Position numbers and translations under genes: made by a program
Origin: Bacteroidota bacterium
Lineage (GTDB): Bacteria > Bacteroidota > Bacteroidia > Chitinophagales > BACL12
Assembly: GCA_016718035.1 (NCBI GenBank)
Contig: JADKEK010000001.1
Coordinates: 620,001-684,000, forward strand
DNA length: 64,000 nucleotides
Direction of reading: 5' to 3'
The notes under the pieces: model-generated
The model's database searches: none
Told to the model about the DNA's origin: nothing
The model's input: the letters and a program-made list of their open reading frames with translations, nothing else
Shown: positions 46,871 to 54,129 of the stretch, in pieces
How the letters are laid out: every line of letters begins with the position of its first letter
Position numbering within the stretch: the stretch's first letter is position 1

Positions 46871-48598
46871 CTAAATCCCCAACACCCTCCCCACCGGATA
46901 CCTCCTATGTGTTATTTCTTTATGTTCTGATAATTCGAAAACAAACGCCAACTGCGCCCAGGCATCTTTGGTAAATTCCGGGTCGGATTGTTGTTTGGCT
47001 GTTAATGCGGCTTTTATGGATGGATTTTTAGCTAAAATTTCTGCTGCTAAATCCTCAAACACATAATCACTAAACCATTCTTTTTGCATTAAAATAGCAT
47101 CAAAAAATCCCCAAGCAAAAAATGAATCCGGTGCCTGCGGTTCCAAGGTTTGAACAATATAATTATTACAATCCTGATTTACGTGAACGATATAATCACC
47201 TGCGTAATAGGGTATTTTTTGTATCTGTTTAAACACGGTAATTTTACTATGCAAATAATGCCCTTCAAATGCATTTGGTGTATTTTCAAATTTATCGATA
47301 TAATACACCTCCACTTCCATTACCGTATCTTTTGCCAGTTGCTGCATAGCTACCTTATTAATTTGCAAGCGATGAATGACATCTTTCCATGCTTGCGGAA
47401 TAATGTAGGACTTGGGAGCAGTTACCGTAAGAGTAGCATCATAGGTATCGTAAAAGGGAATATTTTTTTTAAAAGGAGAGGAGCGATCGTAATATAATCT
47501 TGGCAAACCGCTTACTTCACTTGGTTTGTATTTTGCTTCGTATCCTTTAAACATAAATTGTTCGAAGCTGTCCATATTTAATTGCCAATTGATTGGAAAT
47601 TGTGTGGCTGTTTTCAGATACTGTTTTGCTTCGTTGCGAATACTAATTAATTCGCTATTGCGTGTTGCACAATAGTGAATATAAATTTCCAATAGCGCCA
47701 GGGTAGAGGCAACACGCTGTGGGTATGGTTTCAACATATGTGTTTCGGGCATAAATCCGAGTGTATTAAACATGGCAGTATAACCAGTGGAATACCTGCC
47801 CAAATCTAAAAATCCGGCAATGCCTTCATCGGGAATTTGTTTTATTTCATTCACATATGGCGTCATGGGAAAACCAACATTTTCCATTTTTTGATATAAT
47901 ACCGGCAGCATGGTTTGTTTCAAATAATTATCCAGCGGCAATTGCAATTTATTATGTTGGGTAGGAATTAATGTCATCACATATTGATAATCTGCACCAT
48001 TGCTCACATGTGTATCAACAAAAACATCGGGATCCCAGGTTCTGAATATTTGCGCAAAACTTTGTGCATTTAGTGTTTCGCTTTTAATAAAGTCGCGATT
48101 TAAATCGAAGTTGCGGGCATTCCCTCTAAAGCCATAAGATTCCGGACCATCCTGATTAACACGTGTGGTGGAGTTGCGATTTAATGCACCATCGATATTA
48201 TAAACAGGGATAATACAGATTACCAAGTTTTTAAGGGTGGTAGTAATGTCATCCGATTTAGATAATTTATCCAATAATTGAATACAGGCATCTATACCAT
48301 CAGGTTCGCCGGGGTGAATACCATTATTAATAAGCAAAATTGATTTTCCTTTTGCTCTGGCTGCTTCGGGATTAAAATCTTTGTCCGTATCAATTACCAG
48401 AAGATGTAATGGTTTGCCAATATCTGTCGGTCCCATTTCAAATATCTCCATATAAGCATTCTCTGCTGCAATGGTGGTGAAATAATTGATCACCTCCTGA
48501 TAGGTTGGTGTTTTATTTTGTTCGCTGAGGGTTACTATTTGTGCTGATGTCATAACAGTTATCATTAAATAGATTAAAAACAAGGCAATTTTGCGCAT
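46871..48598 (-). CDS. M14 family zinc carboxypeptidase, exported
   Basis: A 575-residue peptidase from the ATG at 48598, which gives signal peptide MRKIALFLIYLMITVMTSA; the longer frame adds 69 residues with no signal. The zinc ligands are His/Glu in NGIHPGEPDG (HxxE) and a His in DTHVSNGADYQ; substrate-binding residues RNFDLNRDF lie between. The family cleaves C-terminal residues or D-amino-acid peptides; the specificity here is unknown. The C-terminal about 200 residues form extra domains. The upstream region is repeat-rich. Confidence 0.85.
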   Translation of the reverse strand: MRKIALFLIYLMITVMTSAQIVTLSEQNKTPTYQEVINYFTTIAAENAYMEIFEMGPTDIGKPLHLLVIDTDKDFNPEAARAKGKSILLINNGIHPGEPDGIDACIQLLDKLSKSDDITTTLKNLVICIIPVYNIDGALNRNSTTRVNQDGPESYGFRGNARNFDLNRDFIKSETLNAQSFAQIFRTWDPDVFVDTHVSNGADYQYVMTLIPTQHNKLQLPLDNYLKQTMLPVLYQKMENVGFPMTPYVNEIKQIPDEGIAGFLDLGRYSTGYTAMFNTLGFMPETHMLKPYPQRVASTLALLEIYIHYCATRNSELISIRNEAKQYLKTATQFPINWQLNMDSFEQFMFKGYEAKYKPSEVSGLPRLYYDRSSPFKKNIPFYDTYDATLTVTAPKSYIIPQAWKDVIHRLQINKVAMQQLAKDTVMEVEVYYIDKFENTPNAFEGHYLHSKITVFKQIQKIPYYAGDYIVHVNQDCNNYIVQTLEPQAPDSFFAWGFFDAILMQKEWFSDYVFEDLAAEILAKNPSIKAALTAKQQSDPEFTKDAWAQLAFVFELSEHKEITHRRYPVGRVLGI

Positions 48599-48960
48599 GT
48601 ATTTATTTTTGAACGAAGATAATAATGCATTTACAACTAAACCGTAATATTTTCGAAGAACAGCCGAAACCACGGAGAAAATTGAAAGAAAACAGCAGCG
48701 ACCGCAATAGTTATAGTGAGTTATGGTTGTACTTTTTTTTGCCCACAATTCCGGAGAACCGGAACGAAAAATGAAAGCACTATTCCGATAGCTATCGGAA
48801 CACAAAATTTATACGATAAACCAGAATTGAACAGCCGAAACCACGGAGGAAACACAGAGGGAACAGCCCACGGAGAGCACCATGTTTTTTGTGGTTTGAG
48901 TCGGACGGAGTCCTGGTACGATGCTGCAGAATCAGAGATTTTGCAGAGCAGGCATTTCTT

Positions 48961-49064
48961 TAAAAAATATTATGGTTATATTGAACTAACCCCGCTAGGG
49001 GTGACATTATTTTAAAAAATGTTATGGTTTTGTGTTACAAACCCCTGTAGGGGTGACATTATTA
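48961..49064. repeat. 52-bp tandem repeat with ACCCC-GCTA-GGGGT hairpins
   Basis: Two units starting at 48961 and 49013 share TAAAAAATrTTATGGTT and GGGGTGACATTATT. Each carries a hairpin of 5-bp arms and a 4-nt loop: ACCCC GCTA GGGGT (48989-49002) and ACCCC TGTA GGGGT (49041-49054). The middle differs between units. Confidence 0.8.
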
Positions 49065-49280
49065 GTACACTAAATAATTGCTCAAGATGCAAATGATTTA
49101 TTATAACCCAAAACAATTGATTAAAACCAAAATTGCAACTTTCGGTCAGGAGACCGGGGTGGCGTCTGGAGTCTGGAGACTCCGCGACAACTGGGAACAG
49201 CCCATGAAGTGCCAAAGAGATTTGTTTTGTGTCCTGAAAGCCATCGGGATTGTGGTTTCGGCTGTTAACCTACTACAAAT

Positions 49281-49310
49281 AAAAAAACCTTCCAGTTATG
49301 CCGAAAGGTT
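49281..49310 (-). terminator. Terminator after the 49336 gene
   Basis: On the minus strand AACCTT ... AAGGTT (6-bp arms, 49305-49310 with 49286-49291) is followed by a run of T, as expected for a rho-independent terminator 26 bp after the stop. Confidence 0.7.
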
Positions 49311-49335
49311 CTCATTGTGTGCATTTTAATAAAAA

Positions 49336-49758
49336 TTACTTCACAAGCTTAGTTCCATTGTCTATATCGAACAAAAGTTTGATTTTGCTTTTCTTTTTAG
49401 TTACGTTTATTGAAGCTTCATACTTACAATCCTGACTGTAATTGTTGGCAATGGTATGTTCTTCCCAAACACCTTCGTAGAGTGCGTAATTAATTACTTT
49501 AATATCGTGTTTTCCTTTGCTAACCACGGCAGAAACCGAATTTTTTTCACTTTCCTTCTTTACAGTTGAAGTTGCTACAAGCTGACCATCTACATATAAC
49601 TCTGTTTTGTTTTCATGGTCGTAACCGTCTACAATTCCTTTAAATTCATACGATACGGTAAGGGTAACCGTCTTTTCCTTTGGTGCATTGGGAGTACCTG
49701 CAAAACTGCTGGTAACTGCCAATAACATGAATAGTGTGATGTTTACAAATTTCTTCAT
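49336..49758 (-). CDS. Small exported protein of unknown function
   Basis: A 140-residue protein from the ATG at 49758, giving signal peptide MKKFVNITLFMLLAVTSSFA; the longer frame adds 24 residues that overlap the kinase gene. The mature part is a beta-rich domain (KTVTLTVSYEFKGIVDGYDH, ELYVDGQLVATSTVKK, GKHDIKVINYALYEGVWEEH) of the kind that binds or covers other exported proteins. I recognise no family. Terminator just downstream; starts 28 bp after the kinase gene, so may be co-transcribed. Confidence 0.7.
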   Translation of the reverse strand: MKKFVNITLFMLLAVTSSFAGTPNAPKEKTVTLTVSYEFKGIVDGYDHENKTELYVDGQLVATSTVKKESEKNSVSAVVSKGKHDIKVINYALYEGVWEEHTIANNYSQDCKYEASINVTKKKSKIKLLFDIDNGTKLVK

Positions 49759-49786
49759 TGTGCTTATTTTGAACCAAAGGTATATA

Positions 49787-50419
49787 TTAAATCTTAAACC
49801 GATGCACCCCTTCAGCATGTGGCTCAGCAATTATTGATAGCATTTTTTGAAAATCGGTTGCATTCGCCACAAAATCTGCATCGCTAACGTCGAAAATCAA
49901 GGTTTTTTGGTCTGTAACCTGCCTGAAATGCTCCAAATACACATTTTCAATTTTTTTGAGATAATCCTTCTTCACTGTCAGTTCAAACTCTCTTCCACGC
50001 TTATAAATATTGGAAACCAGACGGTCCAGGTCCGAGTGCAGGTAAATCACCACATCACTTTTCCGCATCCTTGGGTTCAACAGGTTAAATATCTTCTGAT
50101 ATAAATTAAACTCAGTATCATCAAGATTTACACGGGCATACAACAGCGATTTGTTAAACAGGTAGTCGATTACATAGCGTTCATTAAACAGTTCCTGATC
50201 ATTCATTTCCCGGTTCAGCTGCTCATAACGTTCGGCCATAAAGAACATCTCCATTCCGAGAGCGTAATCCTGTTGTTTAACAAAAAATTTCTGTAAAAAC
50301 GGATTGTCGGCAAAAGTTTCTAAAATAAGTTTTGCCTTCATTTCAGCCGCCAAAAGTCTCGCAAACGAAGTTTTCCCTGAGCCAATATTGCCCTCCACAG
50401 TAATAATCCGGTAGTCCAT
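49787..50419 (-). CDS. Deoxynucleoside kinase (dNK / dGK-dCK family)
   Basis: A 210-residue P-loop kinase. Walker A is EGNIGSGKTS (9-18); LETFADNPFLQKFF resembles the ExxxxNPF substrate region of deoxyadenosine/deoxyguanosine kinases, FFMAERYEQL follows, and KRGREFE provides the LID arginines. It phosphorylates deoxynucleosides in salvage. Length and motifs match the bacterial family, with no obvious defect. Confidence 0.88.
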   Translation of the reverse strand: MDYRIITVEGNIGSGKTSFARLLAAEMKAKLILETFADNPFLQKFFVKQQDYALGMEMFFMAERYEQLNREMNDQELFNERYVIDYLFNKSLLYARVNLDDTEFNLYQKIFNLLNPRMRKSDVVIYLHSDLDRLVSNIYKRGREFELTVKKDYLKKIENVYLEHFRQVTDQKTLIFDVSDADFVANATDFQKMLSIIAEPHAEGVHRFKI

Positions 50420-50622
50420 TCAGTGTATCCTGTTATAACAAGGCCAAAAATACATCAAACAAGGTAATTCAAATAATTTATAAAAAATGAAGATAAATAG
50501 TTGATAATCAATTATTTGACTAATATAGTCGAAGTGTTTAAATGAAATAAGTGCTCATAACATTATCGTTATTACATACTTATGGCATTGAATAACAGTA
50601 AGTAGGATAGGAGGCCGACACC

Positions 50623-51129
50623 TTAAAATTGATAAACCGCATCAACTGCTTTAACCGTCAGTTCATCGCTGCAACTCAAATAAAGTTCGGTGATTGTCTT
50701 TTGGAGTACCGGATGCACTAAATCCGGAGCAATCTCTTTAAGTGGTTCCAGTGTAAACTTACGCTTGGCAATATGCGCATGCGGAATAGTTAACACAGGC
50801 GATTCAATAGCGAATTCATCAAAAAAGAGAATATCGATATCGATTATCCTGGGTGCCCACTTTTCAGCATTATCTCGTCCCAACAAAAACTCCACCTGTT
50901 TAATCAGATGTAAGGTTTCGAGTGGTGAGCAAGGCGTAGTTATTTTAATGGCTTGATTGTAGAAGTTGGGTTGGTGTGGTTTCCCCCAAGGTTCGGTCTC
51001 GTAAATATGGGACTGGCTATCTACTCGACCAAGAAACATCCGAATGGCAGCTGTGGCCTTCGAAAGATTCTCCGTGCGGTTTCCTAAATTTGTGCCCAAC
51101 AATAAATAGGCTATATGTTCCGTCATCAT
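50623..51129 (-). CDS. folK: 2-amino-4-hydroxy-6-hydroxymethyldihydropteridine pyrophosphokinase
   Basis: A 168-residue HPPK. LLLGTNLGNRTENL at the N terminus and EPWGKPHQPNFYNQAI with RIIDIDILFFDE carry the substrate-binding and two metal-binding Asp residues (DIDIL). It transfers pyrophosphate from ATP to the pterin in folate synthesis. The stand-alone form is normal for Bacteroidota. It is divergent from sppA, whose start region it approaches (93-bp gap). Confidence 0.93.
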   Translation of the reverse strand: MMTEHIAYLLLGTNLGNRTENLSKATAAIRMFLGRVDSQSHIYETEPWGKPHQPNFYNQAIKITTPCSPLETLHLIKQVEFLLGRDNAEKWAPRIIDIDILFFDEFAIESPVLTIPHAHIAKRKFTLEPLKEIAPDLVHPVLQKTITELYLSCSDELTVKAVDAVYQF

Positions 51130-51221
51130 TGGCTGTAGAGGAGTTGACTCCGAAATTTAAACGTTTCAAGTGGAAAGTTAGTGTATATTTCAATAAAAAA
51201 AACAAAAATTGTAAGAAAATT

Positions 51222-52997
51222 ATGAAAGAATTCTTCAGATCATTCTTTGCCAGCCGGCTCGCGTTTTTCGTGTTTTGCCTGCTGTTCTTCTTCCTGATTG
51301 CAGGAATAGTAGGTGCTATGTCGAAAAGTTTCGAAAAAGAAAAGGCAAAAGTCAGCGAAAATACCGTGTTGAAAATTAATACCAATTATACCATTCCTGA
51401 ACAAACGCAGTCGGGTGTACCGGCAGGTTTAGGATTATTAGGTTTTGATGGTAACCAGGGAATTGGCTTAAACGACATCTTAGCCAATATCAAAAATGCC
51501 GAAACAGACGAAAAAATAAAAGGCATATATATTGAATTGGGATTAAATGCTAACAGTTATGCAACACTACAGGAAATTCGTGATGCCTTGGAAGATTTTA
51601 AAAAGAACAGCGGCAAATTTATTATCGCTTACGGAGAAGTAGTTTCTCAAAGTAGTTTTTATCTCGGAAGTGTTGCAGATAAAATTTATTTAAATCCTGC
51701 TGGTGCAATCGACTTTAAAGGATTAAGCGCGCAACTTACTTTTTATAAAGGCACATTAGACAAATTAGGTGTAAAAACACAAATTTTTTACGACGGTAAA
51801 TTTAAAAGTGCAACAGAACCTTATCGCATGGAAAAAATGAGCGATGAAAACAGATTGCAATTGGAAGAATTTTTAAATGGATTATTTGATGAAAATCTGA
51901 AAGAAATAAATGAAAACAGAAATTTATCAATACCAAAATATAAATTAATTGCTGATAGTTTATTAGCGGTTTATCCTACTGCTGCCAAACAAGTTGGTAT
52001 TGTTGATGAATTAAAATATTACGATGAAGTATTGGCGGAAATTAAAACACGTTGCGGATTAAATACAGATGATGAATTAAAATTTGTCGGTCAAAAAGAT
52101 TACCGTACCTCATTTACAATTGAAGCACCTGAATCTTCAGACGGCAAGATAGCTGTGGTGTATGCCGATGGAACTATAATTGACGGCTCCGGCGAAAATG
52201 GTTATCTCGGGTCTAAAAATTTTACCGAGATGATGCAAAAAGTGCGCAAGGATAAAGACATTAAAGCTGTGGTATTACGCGTAAATTCTCCGGGTGGTTC
52301 GGCAATTGCGAGTGATGTAATGTGGAGAGAAATTGAAATCACCAAAAAAGAAAAACCGGTGTACGTTTCAATGGGAGATTATGCAGCAAGTGGTGGTTAT
52401 ATGATTTCCTGCAATGCTGATAAAATTTATGCGCAACCAAATACGTTGACAGGAAGTATTGGTGTGTTTTTAATCGTGCCGGAAATATCCGATTTTATGA
52501 ATAATAAAATTGGTATCACATTCGATACGGTAAATACTTCAGCACATTCCGATTTCCCTTCTATTACACGACAATTTTCAGCCAGAGAGCAACAGATTTT
52601 ACAGAATGGTGTAGACTCTACTTATTTACATTTTAAACAAATGGTGGCTACAGGGAGAAATATGACTGTTGATCAGGTAGAAGCCATTGCTCAAGGTAGA
52701 ATTTGGACAGGTGTAAAAGCAAAAGAAATTGGTTTGGTAGATGAAATTGGTGGCATAGATGAAGCCATTAAAGGTGCCAAAGAAAAGGCAGGTTTAAAAT
52801 CATATACTATTGTAGAATATCCGGAACAGGAATCCACAATAATTGATGACATTATTTTGAGTTTAACGGAAGAAACAAAAGCAAAAGTGCAAGCAGAACA
52901 ATTAGGGATTTTATACCCGCATTATTTGGCCGTAAAAGATTTAATTAACCGACCAGTAATGCAGGCGCGTATACCGTATGCCATTACGATAAAGTAA
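51222..52997 (+). CDS. sppA: Signal peptide peptidase SppA, 67-kDa type
   Basis: A 591-residue tandem-domain S49 protease from the ATG at 51222; the longer frame adds residues complementary to folK. One N-terminal membrane anchor (FFVFCLLFFFLIAGIVGAM) is followed by two repeats of the S49 fold. The general-base Lys lies in the N-terminal repeat (SVADKIYLNPAGAIDFKGL), and the nucleophile Ser in MGDYAASGGYMISC. It degrades cleaved signal peptides in the inner membrane. A strong terminator follows at 53035. Confidence 0.92.
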   Translation: MKEFFRSFFASRLAFFVFCLLFFFLIAGIVGAMSKSFEKEKAKVSENTVLKINTNYTIPEQTQSGVPAGLGLLGFDGNQGIGLNDILANIKNAETDEKIKGIYIELGLNANSYATLQEIRDALEDFKKNSGKFIIAYGEVVSQSSFYLGSVADKIYLNPAGAIDFKGLSAQLTFYKGTLDKLGVKTQIFYDGKFKSATEPYRMEKMSDENRLQLEEFLNGLFDENLKEINENRNLSIPKYKLIADSLLAVYPTAAKQVGIVDELKYYDEVLAEIKTRCGLNTDDELKFVGQKDYRTSFTIEAPESSDGKIAVVYADGTIIDGSGENGYLGSKNFTEMMQKVRKDKDIKAVVLRVNSPGGSAIASDVMWREIEITKKEKPVYVSMGDYAASGGYMISCNADKIYAQPNTLTGSIGVFLIVPEISDFMNNKIGITFDTVNTSAHSDFPSITRQFSAREQQILQNGVDSTYLHFKQMVATGRNMTVDQVEAIAQGRIWTGVKAKEIGLVDEIGGIDEAIKGAKEKAGLKSYTIVEYPEQESTIIDDIILSLTEETKAKVQAEQLGILYPHYLAVKDLINRPVMQARIPYAITIK

Positions 52998-53034
52998 GGT
53001 TATAATTATAACTGCTGTTTGTCATCAAACAGTC

Positions 53035-53088
53035 AATGTTATGTCACAAGCAATTAGATTGCAATCGTGTGACATAACATTTTTTTTA
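53035..53088 (+). terminator. Strong rho-independent terminator after sppA
   Basis: AATGTTATGTCACA (53035-53048) pairs perfectly with TGTGACATAACATT (53068-53081), 14 bp, with an inner GCAAT/ATTGC stem, and is followed by TTTTTT. Confidence 0.95.
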
Positions 53089-53094
53089 TGCCTA

Positions 53095-53102
53095 TATTTT
53101 TG
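53095..53102 (+). promoter_or_regulatory. Possible -7 box for the plug-only gene
   Basis: TATTTTTG matches TAnnTTTG and ends 29 bp before the ATG at 53132. No -33 element is clear, because the T-run of the terminator lies there. Confidence 0.3.
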
Positions 53103-53131
53103 GCTTAAACATTCACTTTAAAACATCAAAT

Positions 53132-53812
53132 ATGAGGCTATTAACAGGAATTATTACCATGCTGATTTTTTCGCTGAGCGCATCTGCACAAAATTATGGC
53201 GAAATTTCAGGGCAATTGAAAGATTTAGAAGAACAGTTCGGTATCCCGCAGGCAAGAATGCAATTAACGCAAGATGGCGCTACGGTTATGGAACTGGTGA
53301 CAGATAATAACGGTGGATTTGTATTTAAACCGTTAAATCCGGGTATTTATGACATATCTATTCTCGCATTCGGATATGATACCGCGGTATATAAATCAAT
53401 TGAAGTTTCTTCAGGCGGATTTAATTTTCAGGTTTTTGAAATTATTGCAGGTGTTGAATTAATAGAGACCATTATTCGTCCACCATTAGTAGATAAACAC
53501 GATATTACAACTGAGCACAAAATTGATGCTACCGATTTAAAACATCGTGCTTTTGATGGTATTGCACAAGCAGCTTCGCAAGCACCAACTGTTCAACAAA
53601 ATGAACGATCAGGCGGTCTGTCTATTGGTGGTTCACGTGAAGATGCTACACTTTATGTAGTTGACGGTGTTCGTGTAATAGGTAGTTTATATGTCCCTAT
53701 AAATGCCATTTATGAATTAAATATTATTACAGGTGGTATTCCGGCTAATTACGGTGATGTTACCGGTGGTATAGTTGAAATTACTACAAAAGGATATGCT
53801 GGAGTATATTGA
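53132..53812 (+). CDS. Carboxypeptidase-like regulatory domain plus TonB plug, no barrel
   Basis: A 226-residue protein with signal peptide (LLTGIITMLIFSLSASAQ). Residues about 25-110 form a CarboxypepD_reg-like fold (ISGQLKDLEEQFGIPQARMQ, PLNPGIYDISILAFGYD). Residues 120-220 form a TonB-dependent receptor plug (SIGGSREDATLYVVDGVRVI, AIYELNIITGGIPANYGDVT, GGIVEITTKG). The usual 22-stranded barrel is absent: the stop at 53812 follows directly and a hairpin follows within 70 bp, so the protein ends by design or has been cut down. It may be a periplasmic decoy or partner for a receptor. Confidence 0.78.
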   Translation: MRLLTGIITMLIFSLSASAQNYGEISGQLKDLEEQFGIPQARMQLTQDGATVMELVTDNNGGFVFKPLNPGIYDISILAFGYDTAVYKSIEVSSGGFNFQVFEIIAGVELIETIIRPPLVDKHDITTEHKIDATDLKHRAFDGIAQAASQAPTVQQNERSGGLSIGGSREDATLYVVDGVRVIGSLYVPINAIYELNIITGGIPANYGDVTGGIVEITTKGYAGVY

Positions 53813-53853
53813 AATTTAACTGCGACAAGTATAAATATTGATTTTGGTTGATA

Positions 53854-53887
53854 AAAAAAGCCGGTGCTATTGTGCCGGTTTTTTTGT
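53854..53887 (+). terminator. Hairpin terminator after the plug-only gene
   Basis: AAAAAAGCCGG then TGCTATTGTG then CCGGTTTTTTT: a CCGG/CCGG core extended by A:T pairs with one bulged G, followed by T-rich sequence. Confidence 0.65.
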
Positions 53888-54129
53888 TTTGAGAATTGGT
53901 ATCGCATTAATGTTTAATAAATAAAAAAAGTAATTAATAAGAAATAATTTGGTTTTAATTATTCCATTTTATGGTTCTCAATGTAATAGCAGATTTTTTA
54001 GGAGAGGTACTAATTGCATCCGGTTTACAATAAACGTAAATTAATTTCTGTCAAACAATAGTTAATTTGTGTAAATTGATAATATCCGTTTATCATTTTT
54101 TCCTTAAATTTAGGAGTTAATTTATAGTT
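53888..54129. other. Gap before the beta-propeller gene
   Basis: AT-rich sequence after the hairpin. A TAAATTTA octamer at about 54104-54111 resembles a -7 box with one mismatch, 18 bp before the ATG. No gene is seen. Confidence 0.3.

Larger units (their letters stand above)
48599..49335. repeat. Repeat-rich 737-bp gap with mini-palindromes
   Basis: Contains AACAGCCGAAACCACGGAG-type repeats at 48659 and 48830 (plus) and 49252-49266 (inverted); palindromes at 48749-48764 (TTCCGG AGAA CCGGAA), 48783-48800 (TTCCGATAGCTATCGGAA), 49143-49156 (CGGTC AGGA GACCG) and 49168-49183 (GGAGTC TGGA GACTCC); and a 52-bp tandem repeat at 48961-49064. No gene is supported; small frames overlap repeats. Confidence 0.85.

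Noticed and set aside
48716..49329. Plus-strand frames of 99 and 83 codons in the repeat-rich gap
   Set aside because: They are assembled from repeat units and palindromes and have no protein-like composition.
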